Below, piece by piece: positions 49,380 through 60,160 of a stretch of DNA of 64,000 nucleotides (positions within the stretch are counted from its first letter, which is position 1; each line of letters opens with the position of its first letter). The translations under genes and the position numbers were made by a program. The stretch comes from Rhyacophila brunnea. Its lineage: Eukaryota > Arthropoda > Insecta > Trichoptera > Rhyacophilidae. The stretch lies in contig JAGYXB010000791.1 of the NCBI GenBank assembly GCA_022495005.1, positions 62,001-126,000 of the forward strand. Reading direction: 5' to 3'. Under the pieces are notes generated by a model. It was not told the DNA's origin. It made no database searches and was given only the letters and a program-made list of their open reading frames with translations.

Positions 49380-49860
49380 AAATCATTTATTAGTTTTTAA
49401 AATTCAATTAAACCCTACTTAAACCAAGCCATAATATATAATAATCAAAAAATATTCCTCTATCTATAAAATTTCTAAAAGTATGCCATTAAATCATGCA
49501 AAATTTTAGATATTTTATAGATAGAAGAATATTTTTTTATCGATTATCGTTTGGTTTAGGCGGAGCGTAATGAATTTAACAAAACTAACCAACAGCATCT
49601 GTAATATGTATTAATAATTCAACTAAAACAAATAATTATGGCTGGAAAGATGTGCACTATTTTTTTCTGATCGCCCATATCATACCAAAACTATCATGAC
49701 TCGGTTTAGACAGAGTTTAATTGATTTTTTAAAACTATCCAGCACCATCTGCAATTTTTATTTTTAGTTCAATGAAAACATATAAGTATGACTGACAAAG
49801 TTTAGTGTGCACTATTTGTGTCGGATCTTTACAGCATACCGCCATCCTTCGCAACTGTCA
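49380..49860. repeat. Cluster of direct and inverted 70-150-bp repeats
   Basis: A unit holding ggtttaggcggag, ccaacagcatctgtaat and gatgtgcactattt (from about 49548) is repeated with divergence from about 49697 (ggtttagacagag, ccagcaccatctgcaat, gtgtgcactattt). A partial inverted copy lies at 49385-49430. A second inverted pair (tattcctctatctataaaat, 49452-49471, with its complement at 49511-49531) lies just before. Origin unknown. Confidence 0.5.
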
Positions 49861-50064
49861 TGTACATCCCGCAAATGAAAATAAGCAGATGAAGGGAATA
49901 ATGTGCATTAATCCAGGTTACATAAAATTAATGGGAAGTGGGTTGCCTTCTGGGTGAGGCTGTAACAAAGTTTAATTCTCGAGTGTGGAGAAGCATGGGA
50001 TAAACTTAAACGCGTGTTAAATAATATGTTATTTTCAATATTTACGTATGCGTCATAATATAAT

Positions 50065-50310
50065 TAAAGTTTGTCACGTGAACGAAATGCACATTTAACA
50101 TTGATAATATTCAAGAAAACTTGGCGTGCTTTGTATTTCTTGAATTTGGCTTCAAAGTCTTGGTCCATGGCAATTGGGTTCCACATAAAAATGCTAATAT
50201 TTCATTGGCTAAACGGAGTACTTGAGGGACCGAACTGGAAACTGGCCATTTTGGATAAGGATAGGTGAAGAGAATATTTGGGGAGACTGATAGTATTTCA
50301 GATGATGATA
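50065..50310 (+). pseudogene. LINE ORF2 C-terminal fragment
   Basis: GPNWKLAILDKDR followed by a stop and EYL (50229-50280) resembles the Asn-Trp ... Asp-Arg-x-x-Trp end of LINE polymerases, and a short gatgatgat tail follows at 50299. The upstream part of the 65-codon frame is less clear. Confidence 0.5.
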
Positions 50311-52447
50311 TTTCTTAAATACATAAAGGAAACCGTCTATATTTATAAATTTAATATCCCTGTATACGAATGTTATTTAACGATGTAAAATTTTTAAGCA
50401 GTTACATCTTGAACACTTTTGTGATTTTCACACCCGTAAAGTCATTTTCCTGCACTTTCGTTTAAGTGCTTGCAGTATAAAATTTTGATAGGTCTGAAAA
50501 GCGTATTATTTTATACACCCCTTCAATTTACTTTAATATATTTGACATGTCAAACTTTCAAATGAAAATTGTTATAACACTAAATCATGAATTTTGATGC
50601 GCAAGGGAGTAGTCAAATGCTTTCTAAGAAAACAAAGATTTGTATAAAAGTAACTGTATACTGTAACTTCTCTTAACATATTTTTTACGATACCAACATT
50701 ATGTATATTTGCACGCTTCATTTACTTTTATTTTTTGTCTCACAATACAATTTCCGTGACGAAGTTGTGTTTTGTTTCCGGTGGCTGTTTGTTCAATGAC
50801 TTTGAACAAAATTCAGCCTGCACAAATCTTCCAAACGATAGCATTCGCATTTTTTTAACTATAAATTGAATTCTTTTTGTTTTTTTATGTATAAAAAAGC
50901 TCTGAAAATATATTGTTACCTTATTTTTATTTTTTTGAAATTTCAAACTTTTCTTTCCGCCATTATTAATATCAAATGTTTTAATTGACATAAATAAGAA
51001 CAGTAGGTATACAATTGTATAACTAGAGTATATTATTATATTACTGAATACTTACACTAAATATGTGTGAAATATTCCAAAAGCAAATGTCAAAGAAAAT
51101 ATTTCAAGTTTTCATTCAATCTCAAAGATGGCGATGGAAATAATGTGCCAAACGTCAGTTGTATGATTTGAGATTAGTGCTCATACTCATTCCGCAGAGG
51201 AATACAGATGGTACTTAGTGAATGTTTTAGATAACTTGTCAGTGACATACAGTGCTTTTTTTAAATTGTTATGACTACTATATTATTTGCTATAATTGAA
51301 TAATTAGCATTGTATTATAATATATTTATATTAAGAATATTCGAATTCACTTTAAAATAATAATCAATTATTAAATTATTGTACATTTAATATCTGGCAC
51401 ATAGTTCCTATTTTATTTCGTATATTCAACTAGTGTTAGTGGACACTTGGCTTGTTTATAATGTGCATAATATCCCGTCTACCTATAAGCTATAAATATA
51501 ACGCTATAATTTATTTGCCTGTTTTTCTTCTAATAATTAAAATTCTATTCTCTACATCTTTTCATTTCATCTCGTTCCCGACTTGATGGAAAGCCCATGC
51601 AAGGGTGTACGAAACAGGTTTCAAAATTATTGTTGTATATTAGAAACTTAATGCTGGCATCTATAATTTAGGAACGTGACTCATGTCAAATTATAGGAAA
51701 AGATTGCTTAAAGTCCCCTTATAAAGTTAGTTTATTGTTTTACTACAGCCAAGAATAATGTTTTGTGTATATTAGGTCCAGAATTAGTAATAATTAATGA
51801 AATCATACACATGGACTAAATATCTACTAAAACCTTCCAATAAATCTATTCCGTCTTTGCAAAATATATATCATTATTTTCACAAACCATGACAATATAT
51901 AACATGAACATAATATAATTAAATAATACCTATATTTCAGTTCGTGATACGAATGACAGCAACGCTATGTTCATTTATTCTATTCATATATCATTTACTT
52001 AAAAATATTAGAACTCCGCAGAAGACCCGTGTGCATTTCAGGGTTAATTTTTAGGGAAAATTTAAATTAAATATATGATTATTATCACACTTATTTGAAC
52101 TTGTTCTGCCACGTGACTGAATTCTCTAATATTAAAACCGCAAGATATTTTCTATAAAATTGCTTTATAGAATTGTTGGCATTCTCATACACATATTATT
52201 ATGTGAGAACGTTACTCTGCATAAAATAAAATAAATAATATTGGAAAATAATGAAAAAATAAATAACAATCTTTATTATGTCCGGACCATCCAGACATAT
52301 TATGGTAATATGTAAACAGGATTTCCACATGACGAGTGTAAGTCGATTTCAATCATCACATGTATTCACATAATATGATGTAATTTACAACAATAGTGTT
52401 CCAAAAAAACACGTTTTTTCCATAATGTCCATTAATCGGCGTATAAT
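50311..52447. other. AT-rich, nothing recognised
   Basis: No coding, repeat or RNA feature seen between the LINE fragment and the minisatellite. Confidence 0.6.
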
Positions 52448-52814
52448 AGGGCTTAGACCGCAGGGCTTAGACCGCAGGGCTTAGACCGCAGGGCTTAGAC
52501 CGCAGGGCTTAGACCGCAGGGCTTAGACCGCAGGGCTTAGACCGCAGGGCTTAGACCGCCGGGCTTAGACCGCAGGGCTTAGACCGCAGGGCTTAGACCG
52601 CAGGGCTTAGACCGCAGGGCTTAGACCGCAGGGCTTAGACCGCAGGGCTTAGACCGCAGGGCTTAGACCGCAGGGCTTAGACCGCAGGGCTTAGACCGCA
52701 GGGCTTAGACCGCAGGGCTTAGACCGCAGGGCTTAGACCGCAGGGCTTAGACCGCAGGGCTTAGACCGCAGGGCTTAGACCGCAGGGCTTAGACCGCAGG
52801 GCTTAGACCGCAGG
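52448..52814 (+). repeat. 14-bp minisatellite, array 1 (about 26 units)
   Basis: The unit agggcttagaccgc is repeated head to tail about 26 times with almost no variation (one a-to-c change near 52560). The near-identity indicates recent expansion. Units are adjacent with no spacers. Confidence 0.95.
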
Positions 52815-52825
52815 GCATAGATAGA

Positions 52826-53093
52826 CCGTGGGGCGTAGAACGTGGGGCGTTAGCCGTGGGGTGTAGGCCGTGGGGCGTAGACAGTGGGGCATAGACCGTG
52901 GGGCGTAGGCCGTGGGGCGTAGGGGGCATAGACCGTAAGGCGTAGACCGTGTGGCGTAGACCGTAGGGTGTAAGCCGTGGGGCGTAGGCCGTGGGGCGTA
53001 GGCCGTGGGGCGTAGGCCGTGGGGCGTAGGCCGTGGGGCGTAGGCCGTGGGGCGTAGGCCGTGGGGCGTAGGCCGTGGGGCGTAGGCCACTAG
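52826..53093 (+). repeat. 14-bp minisatellite, array 2 (about 19 diverged units)
   Basis: The unit ggccgtggggcgta has the same 14-bp period as array 1 and a recognisably related sequence. The first half is variable, including one shortened unit near 52920; the last eight or so units (52978-53090) are nearly identical. Because 14 is not a multiple of 3, all minus-strand frames stay open and encode a 14-residue periodic peptide (PTAYAPRPTPHGLR type); I regard these frames as by-products. Confidence 0.92.
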
Positions 53094-53260
53094 GCAATTG
53101 TTTCTGCATCTCCAAGTCAGATACGGACATTATTTGCTATCATTATTTCGACATGCTTCCCATCGAAACCACCTAAACTGTGGAACAAATACAAGGATGA
53201 CATGTCAGAAGACAGTTACATCGAATTCGTGTCAGATCAGGAAATCCCGATAACCAGGCT

Positions 53261-53992
53261 TTGTTTTTTATCAAATACATGTGTTACCTCATGTGCGGCA
53301 GTTTGTTAGTCAAGTTAGGAATGCCAACGCCACATCGTGGAATGAACGACGCTTTCAATCGAGAATTGGGACGTGAACGTGAATATGATCGAGATGCATT
53401 GAACCAATCAGTTCGAACGAATGTACCACTGTTGAACCCCCAACGGAAAGAAGTGTACGATACGTTAATGAAGGCAATTGATGATGGAAATGGTGGCTTA
53501 TTTTTCCTCGACGCGCCTGGTGGAACTGGGAAGACATTCCTCATGTCATTGATTTTGGCTACTGTTCATGCGAAATCCGAACATGCTATAACAGTTGGTT
53601 CTTCTGGGATAGCGGCCACGTTGCTAGAAGGATGCCGAACGTCTCATTCAACGTTGAAATTGCCCTTAAACCTTCAAACGACTGAAAAACCGACATGCAA
53701 CATTGCGAAACACTCAGCAATGGCCAAAGGTTTGGTAGCAAGTAAAATCATCACCTGGGATGAATGCACAATGCCACACAAACGCGCATTAAAAGCACTC
53801 AATCGAAATATGAAAGATCTGCGCAATGACTCAAGAAGTTTTGGAGGCGCAGTGATTCTACTATCTTGCGATTTCCACCAAACACTACCAACCATTCCAA
53901 GATCGACCGCTGCCGATGAAATAAATGCTCGTCTCGTATCATCGACTCAGTGGCGCTATGTGAAGAAACTTCAGCTGACGACAAACATGTGA
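53261..53992 (+). pseudogene. Helitron Pif1-like helicase, N-terminal part
   Basis: This 243-codon open part encodes the SF1 helicase that unwinds DNA during rolling-circle transposition. Visible motifs are LLNPQRKEVYDTLMKAIDDG (about residues 57-76), Walker A GGTGKTF (about 87-93), Walker B-type WDECTMPHKRAL (about 166-177) and a DFHQTLP motif (about 204-210) that corresponds to the usual Asp-Phe-Arg-Gln-x-Leu-Pro box, with His for Arg. It stops at 53992 after QLTTNM, where the family continues in the same frame with Arg, so a single-base change to TGA (cga-like codon lost) is the likely cause. The start Met is not native. Confidence 0.88.
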
Positions 53993-54785
53993 GTTGCATT
54001 GCTAAACGATCCATCTGCCAAAGATTTCTCTAAGCAATTGCTGACTATCGGTAACAGCCGTGTTCCTGTCGATGAATCGAACGGATTGATTTCGTTTCCG
54101 CTGAATTTTTGCAATTTCGTCTCAACTACGGACGAACTCATCAACAAAGTGTTCCCGAACATCATTGCTAACCACAAAAATCACAATTGGTTGAGTGAAC
54201 GAGCATTCTTGCGGCAAATAACAAAGATATGGATCACTTAAATTTCACAATTCACAATCAAATCGTTGGTCCCTGCATTCCTTCAAATCTATCGACTGTG
54301 TAACAAATAAAGACGAAGCAACCAACTATCCAACTGAATTTTTAAACTCATTGGATCTGCCTGGCTTGCCACCGCACAATTTACAACTGAAGGTTGGCTC
54401 GGAGTCATCATGCTTTGAAATCTGAACCAACCAAAACTATGTAACAGAGCGCGTTTGGTGGTGAGAAAACTCATGGGCAATGTGATTCACGCGACGATAA
54501 TTAAAGGAATGTTCAAAGGTGAGGAAGTCCTCATTCCGAGAATTTCGATGATCCCAACCGATAGGTCATTCGAGTTTAAACGAATTCAACTTCCAATTCG
54601 TCTTGCATTCGGCATGACGATTAACAAATTACAAGGCCAATCCTTGAGCCTGAATCTATAAAATGAATGTTTCTCTCACGGTCAATTGTACGTAGCATGT
54701 TCATGTGTCGGCAAACCATCAGCTTTGTTCGTTTTCGCACCTGACAACAAAACAAAAAATGTCGTATATCACAAGGTGCTTCAAT
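53993..54785 (+). pseudogene. Helitron helicase, C-terminal part, fragmented
   Basis: Continues the helicase through several stops. Identifiable pieces are LLTIGNSRVPVD and INKVFPNIIANH (53999-54180), NWLSERAFL (54188-54214), and the open piece 54455-54661 with LMGNVIHATIIKGMFKGEEV, LIPRISMIP and AFGMTINKLQGQSL. The last corresponds to the conserved Ser-x-Gly-Gln helicase motif VI region. LYVACSCVGKPSALFVF (54687-54740) follows after one more break. The order and spacing are those of a complete helicase end, so this is decay and not rearrangement. Confidence 0.85.
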
Positions 54786-54939
54786 GAAGGGAATCGACCC
54801 GAGTGCAACCCATCTAGCAAATAGTTTAACAGAAAGTAGTGCAACAATGCTACGCGAATCATTTCGATTCGCTTCAATAAAGCAATCATTTCGATTCACT
54901 TCAATAAAGCAAATGCCTTGCTGCCACGTGAATTACATT

Positions 54940-55197
54940 CTTTTTTTTTCTTTTGACCATGTCCGATCCTAATAGGATCATATGGGCCTCCACAGAGTGG
55001 AGGTTTGTATTAACAGATTTTATTTTTACGAGAAATCGATGTCAGCCACTTGCTCAACGTATTAGGACAATATTCTGACTCATGCACAAATTGAAAAACA
55101 ATATGTGAACTTGCCAGACCCAGGATTCGAGCCTGGGACCCTCGACACTATAGACCGTCGCTTAATCCACGCGGTCATTGTGGGTGTACAGTGTGTA
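54940..55197 (-). repeat. tRNA-derived SINE, family 1 copy 4, most complete
   Basis: On the minus strand: a tRNA-like head (accgcgtggattaagcgac; box B caggctcgaatcctggg), the body ttgagcaagtggctgacatc, the hairpin cctccactctgtggagg, gatcctattaggatcggaca and an A-rich tail (T-run at 54940-54952 on the plus strand). It sits inside the Helitron 3' portion, so it inserted after the Helitron. Confidence 0.75.
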
Positions 55198-55341
55198 CAG
55201 TTCAATTTAATTAAAATACTTTTCATTTTGATTTGATTTTTGCACATTTATTGAACTTATTCATTTTGAGTATTCATTTTAACTTAATAAAAAACTGAAT
55301 TTAATTCAGCTAATAAGTTAACACAAGATTATTGATTCTGA

Positions 55342-55370
55342 GGCGGTACGAAGTTCGCCGGGTCAGCTAG
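55342..55370 (+). other. Helitron 3' terminal hairpin and CTAG end
   Basis: ggcg and cgcc form the base of the stem with a bulged G; the upper stem has one T-T mismatch relative to the usual ggcggaacgaagttcgcc. CTAG lies at 55367-55370, 7 bp after the stem region, with T next in the host. Confidence 0.85.
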
Positions 55371-55404
55371 TAAATAATATATTCAACTATATACTATACA
55401 CATA

Positions 55405-55480
55405 GATTTTTCAGGCCGGTTAGGATTTGATCCTATATCTATCGCATACCGGTCGAGAGCTTTTGAATTGACTTCTGTCT
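55405..55480 (-). repeat. tRNA-derived SINE, family 2 copy
   Basis: The minus strand has agtcaattcaaaagctc (box A position) and ataggatcaaatcctaac (box B position) with the same spacing as at 14838-14945. Confidence 0.45.
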
Positions 55481-55604
55481 AAATTATATAGAATACTATA
55501 TTCATTAGATTTTTTCCTTTCAAATTTTGTAATTTAGATGATATTTCATTTTATGTTCGTTTTAATATATTAGTCATAGCAAAAATTATGATTTCAGAGA
55601 TGGT

Positions 55605-55936
55605 GAATAACGAGTGGAACTCGCGATACTTAAACTCTGACAGGGAAGCTGACACGACAGTTTCTACCATCCATTCCAAGACGTCAGGGTGCACGAGGGG
55701 CTTTATTTGAAATGACTCAGATCCCTACTGGTCACGGAGTCATACAAGCCTACGTAGTCAGGTTTAAAATAATATCTGATGGTAAGTGTCCATGCGACGA
55801 CGGGAGTGATCAGGGCGTCCTACGTATACTCTTCGATCGTTCAATTCTCAGCAAGGAGCGGCACAATCTAAATTTTTTACAGTTGGCAGACGCCGACATC
55901 CAAGACCTTCCGGGGACCATGACAAATCAGGCCTGA
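55605..55936 (+). pseudogene. Non-LTR retrotransposon (R1/jockey-type) C-terminal fragment
   Basis: The frame 55712-55936 reads TGHGVIQAYVVRFKIISDGK, CPCDDGSDQGVLRILFD and then a variable end. Thr-Gly-His-Gly followed by a Cys-x-Cys ... Leu-Phe-(Asp/Glu) pattern is the C-terminal region after the RNase H or RT domain of R1, I and jockey-type elements. The preceding 100 bp (EWNSRYLNSDREAD) also fits this in a neighbouring frame. It is short, broken and isolated, in a lineage distinct from the RTE-like element. Confidence 0.65.
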
Positions 55937-55944
55937 AGAGATAA

Positions 55945-56690
55945 TATATGTATTTATGTAAAAAGAAAAATCAAAATAATAAACGGCGACACATACCAAT
56001 GACTCATGCCTTTCAGATCCAGTGGCCATCTATACGTCAGGTCGGGTACTTCTGGGATTACCCTCGTAAATACATAAGTAATCTTCAAGCTTGATAGTAA
56101 ATATAATTTGCACCACATATCTTGCTAATGATGTGATCTATAATCACTTTTTTTTCTTTTTTACAGAACACTGCGTATCTTATAATCGATTCCGTGTGAA
56201 TCGGGTAAGATAAATATTAGTAAGTTATTACCAAATTCATTATTAATAGTGAGAGGTATATTATGATAATAATATTTCATGTTTATATAATAAAACCAAC
56301 AACGAAAATTTACACTACACAAATTTTATCCCATACACACACACCACATTTGCTACCACAGCGATTTACATTGACCATCCGAAAGACCTTACACACTTTA
56401 GTAATACTGTATACCGGTCTCAAATTACTAATTGTGCACTTATCATAAATTAACAAAATAGCACAAATATTATTTCAAAGGTTTTCATTTTTGCTTCTAA
56501 TATTACTTACGAAAACCCTTTCGATTTAAGCTAAGCAATATTTCCATTCACCGTGGCAGGTATCGCGTTGCGCAAATTATACAGAAGGCCCGGCCATTAA
56601 TCCCGTCGTCTGCTTGAAATAACCATGTTGCGGTTTCAATAAAATATGAGTATGTGAATAAAAGGTATTCCTACCACTTTATAAAAATGT
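55945..56690. other. AT-rich spacer, nothing recognised
   Basis: No coding or repeat feature recognised. Confidence 0.5.
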
Positions 56691-56696
56691 ATCCAG

Positions 56697-56785
56697 TAGC
56701 GGATTACCGTAAAGGCATGTCAGGCACGTGCCATGCGGCTCCGCAGCTTTAGGGGGCCCCAAATCGCGCAAAAAAATGTACGTAT
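56697..56785 (+). repeat. Possible hAT-like element end
   Basis: cagtagcggattaccgtaaa and a following G/C-run (agggggccccaaatcgcgc) are typical of one end of hAT-type repeats; the other end was not found. Confidence 0.35.
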
Positions 56786-56931
56786 CACATATATCACCAA
56801 ATGTAATGAAATACCTATACTCTCACTTATGTTTTTTTTAATGTTTCCGTATCATTTGATCGCATAAAATCACGTTTTGTACTTATTTATACTTTTTAAC
56901 CTATCATTATAATAAATATAATGAAATCCTC

Positions 56932-57147
56932 GGTACAGTTCGGTTATGAGGAATACAGCGGAAAACACATTTTGAAAATACCCGATATACTGGATTATTT
57001 GTTAGTTTGGGTTAGTTTATATTCGGTTAGGTTGGGTTAGGTTAAGTTAGGTTTGGTTAGGTTAACGGTTAACCTAACAAATAATCCAGTATATCGGGTA
57101 TTTTCGAAATGTGTTTTCCGCTGTATTTCTCATAACCGAACTGTACC
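56932..57147. mobile_element. Foldback MITE with TTAGG-like spacer
   Basis: The arms 56932-57005 and 57074-57147 are near-perfect inverted repeats of about 74 bp (outer ends ggtacagttcggttatgag and its complement). Flanks aaatcctc (56924-56931) and aaattctc (57148-57155) match at 7 of 8 positions, indicating an 8-bp target duplication. The 68-bp spacer is made of ggtta-type repeats (ttaggttgggttagg, ttaggtttggttagg) resembling degenerate insect telomere repeats. Confidence 0.75.
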
Positions 57148-57394
57148 AAATTCTCTACCTCAAAATCTTTATGATAATATTTTTAAAAAAAATCACAAAA
57201 CACAATATGACACAGTTTTCAAAAGAAATAACGTAACTTCCCACAAAATAATATGCCTTGGGCCTCCTGATTGTCCTAATACGTCGCTGAATATATAAGT
57301 ATCTATCTTGGTATTTACACATATAAAAATATTTAAAAGGAAACGTGGTTTTTTTAACATACTAAATCGGGGTTGATCGAGTGGTTTCATCATC

Positions 57395-57555
57395 ATAAAA
57401 CCAACAAATCTTATCTCTAGCCTCTACGCGGCGTCCCCGGACAATGCAGATAGTGCGTGTCCTAGGACAGTATATCCCATCTGTAGCTGATAGAGAATGG
57501 TGAAAGGCGAAACTCTGGCGCCTCAAAACGAGACACTTGGCTACTGGAGTGTAAA
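57395..57555 (+). repeat. Isolated fragment related to the RTE-like 5' leader
   Basis: 57404-57550 matches 36651-36800 with clear but imperfect similarity (cttatctctagcctctacg, gcgaaactctggcgcct, aaaacgaga). No endonuclease or RT sequence follows. Confidence 0.75.
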
Positions 57556-58950
57556 ATTGTGACAAATAATAGAAATAATATATGAACAGGCAATTTTATG
57601 GGGTTAGGTGTTAAATGAAAACGCAATAACGATTTTTTAAAGTTTTTTTTACCATAATACGAACAAGATATTGGCTGTAATTGTGAAGCTATTTGACAAT
57701 ATTAAGTGTAGAAGCTCTGAATTTAGATATTGTATTGCTACAAAATATAAATTGTTAATACATAATATGGTATGAAACCATAAGAGTATGTACCTTCACC
57801 TCTTATGTAGCTTCACACCTATTATTAAAAATATAATATACTTCCAGCCATTTATTATTTTTATTTACTACGTTTTTATTAGCTCGTATTCTTGTTTGTC
57901 CGGTGGTTGTTTGTCCAGCACAAATCTTGCAATCGATTTTAACTAACTTCCCGACTAGCTAGACATTTGAAGCATTTAGAATATATCAGAACACGATGCC
58001 AATGCATTCTTTTAATACTTTTAGCCATCTTTAAGCAGAATTGAATTAATTTTCAGTTAATTCTATTTTGTATGGAAAGTTATTAGTATTAATTAAAAGA
58101 CTATTATTGGTTGCTAGGAGGGTGGTCCTAGCAACTAAATTATTAATATAGACGTGCGTTACTATGGACATCAAAATGAAATGTAGAAATGACATTTTAG
58201 TATTCTATATTTGTTTGTTTGTTTGTTTTTTATTTACTTCATATTATCAAGTACAAGTTTGAGCATATTGAGCATTCAACAGAAAATTTAAAAACAAAGT
58301 TCTTTTTATCTTGTAATTATTGTTATTTTTATTATGTCAATCAATAAAATAATAAAATTTAAAGTGAGTAGTGTATTTGATTGACCGCATACATTCGTTG
58401 ATATAGTTATTTGCTGTAGTGACAGTTCACTATTTTATAACCGCAAAAGATTCAAGATCATAAATACGTCATGTTTATATCGCTATGATATGAATCTCCA
58501 GCCTGCTGCAGTGACTACTCAGTCAATTATCTATTCAAACGGAAAATTAATGACGACAGATGGTGATATTATCATTCCACGGTCCGTCGAGCTGACAGAT
58601 CACCAGTTGAAATAGTTGCGTTGGCATCTATGATTGCGATTGCACCACCAACAAACACACCAGCGACGTGCATAACTCCAAAATATGTCACTGAATTATT
58701 ACATGTAGTTTTCGAACCAATTAATTTTATTCAATTAATTTATCTTTATCATATGGTGGACATTACAAATTATAAGTTTAAGACGTTTACAACATGACAT
58801 TTAGAAACAAAGAAATAAAAACAGTATTACATAAAAAAAGAGATAGATCAGTATAGAGATAGATAATATGTTATTAAACAGTAGAAATGTGTAAATGCAA
58901 AAAATATAAATTTGATCGGTACAAGGAAGTACACCGGATGAGTTAAGCAG
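57556..58950. other. AT-rich, nothing recognised
   Basis: A (TTTG)n run at about 58207-58228 is the only structure. No gene seen. Confidence 0.55.
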
Positions 58951-58953
58951 ACC

Positions 58954-59510
58954 CTATTTTAAGAATTTATAAAACAACGTCCACCTATACTCATCCTCAC
59001 GTAGGTGGAATATATCAACACTCGAACCAATTTCGTTGAACATAGTTATCTCCCTCCCAATTGGCGTTACCAGTGGCAGGTTGGTTCTGCACCTTGGGAG
59101 AATAAACAACTGATGGTCTCTGTTTCTAAGGTAGTTAGGACACACAGGTCAACACTGCCCAGAATGGCAGAGTTCTCATTTATACCTCGTATAAGTCGAA
59201 AAAAATACGTAGCTAAATAAAGATTTCTTCTAAATTGCAGACTGCAGTATGCAAGCATGCCTAAGAGAAAGTCAGTTGGATAAAGCCACAGATAGTATCC
59301 ATACAACATCGAGTAAAGGAGGCTCAAGAATTTCTTCTGAACCCTCTCCACCATAAGGCCATACTTCAACTGATGCGGTGCCCAAACAATAGACCCACTC
59401 TCAAGTCTGCTTCGAACTAATGAATTAAATAAAAGTTTTAATACCGTAACATCCGAAAAGACCCGGGAAGTACTTATAACGAAGCCCAACATTTTAAGCA
59501 ACATTTTAAT
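58954..59510 (-). pseudogene. Jockey-like retrotransposon RT C-terminal fragment
   Basis: The minus-strand frame 59504-59067 reads LGFVISTSRVFSDVTVLKLL, FNSLVRSRLESGSIVWAPHQ and VERVQKKFLSLLYSML, the segment after the polymerase core in jockey-type elements (usually Leu-Gly-Phe ... Ser-x-Leu-Glu-x-x-x-x-Val-Trp ... Ile-Glu-x-Val-Gln). A frameshift near 59070-59100 leads into PRCRTNLPLVTPIGREITMF, then DIFHLREDEYR, the usual end. It is 5'-truncated and has the opposite orientation to the other LINE pieces. Confidence 0.8.
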
Positions 59511-60160
59511 TTTATATAATATACCTATAATTATCTAAAATATTATTACAAATTTTGTATTTTCATATTTTTAAAAAGTCTTAAAAAGTAGGTAACATTC
59601 CCTAAACACCAAAAAAAATGTATATATTTAAAATTTTAAGTGCATACTAACATTCTGATTTCCGCTTGTCTTAACGTACCTACATATATAAAATTGTTAT
59701 GTCTTGTATTGAAAGTTTCGGGGAAATTGTTAAACTTTAGGGTACATACTAGTTGAACAAGTGTTACACTCTTATAACAAGTTTCAACTGCCAATTTTCT
59801 GAGTGGAAAGCTATACAATCTGCTCAAAAAACATGTATATGTTGTATTTAATTCATATTGAGATTTGAAATCTGTAATCTCAGAATATCGGCATTTCAAT
59901 TGCTTTGCAATTCCAGGATTAAAAATTCAGAAAATTCTGGATTTTGGAATTAGACTCCAGAAATAACTTATTTTTTAGTGAACAGGGGAAGTATAATTTT
60001 GGTAAAATTGTTAGTTTCTTAATAAGCCACTAAAAATATAATTAATTATATCCAGTTGGAAATTTTAATAAATAACTTTGGTTATCTTAAACATTCATAT
60101 TCTCTTTGAAATACATTTTTCTCTTTAATAACAATATATGTATATATAATAACTTTAATG
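59511..60160. other. AT-rich, nothing recognised
   Basis: An 87-codon minus-strand frame (59636-59899) has no known motif. No other feature. Confidence 0.5.

Larger units (their letters stand above)
53094..55370 (+). mobile_element. Helitron 3' half with helicase remnants and intact 3' terminus
   Basis: Helicase-domain coding sequence (broken) runs from about 53100 to 54785. After a SINE insertion, the element ends with the Helitron 3' signature: an imperfect hairpin ggcggtacgaagttcgcc (55342-55359), then gggtcagCTAG ending at 55370 and followed by T. There are no TIRs and no duplication, as expected for Helitrons. The Rep nuclease half is absent; the 14-bp minisatellite occupies its place. 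Its relation to the 5' fragment at 6.1-7.8 kb is unknown. Confidence 0.9.

Noticed and set aside
52448..53093. CRISPR-like array
   Set aside because: Units are 14 bp and adjacent with no unique spacers; this is a minisatellite in an animal genome.
52789..53130. Proline/tyrosine-rich proteins of 95-113 residues on the minus strand
   Set aside because: The open frames are a consequence of a stop-free 14-bp repeat; no promoter, homologue or splice context supports a gene.
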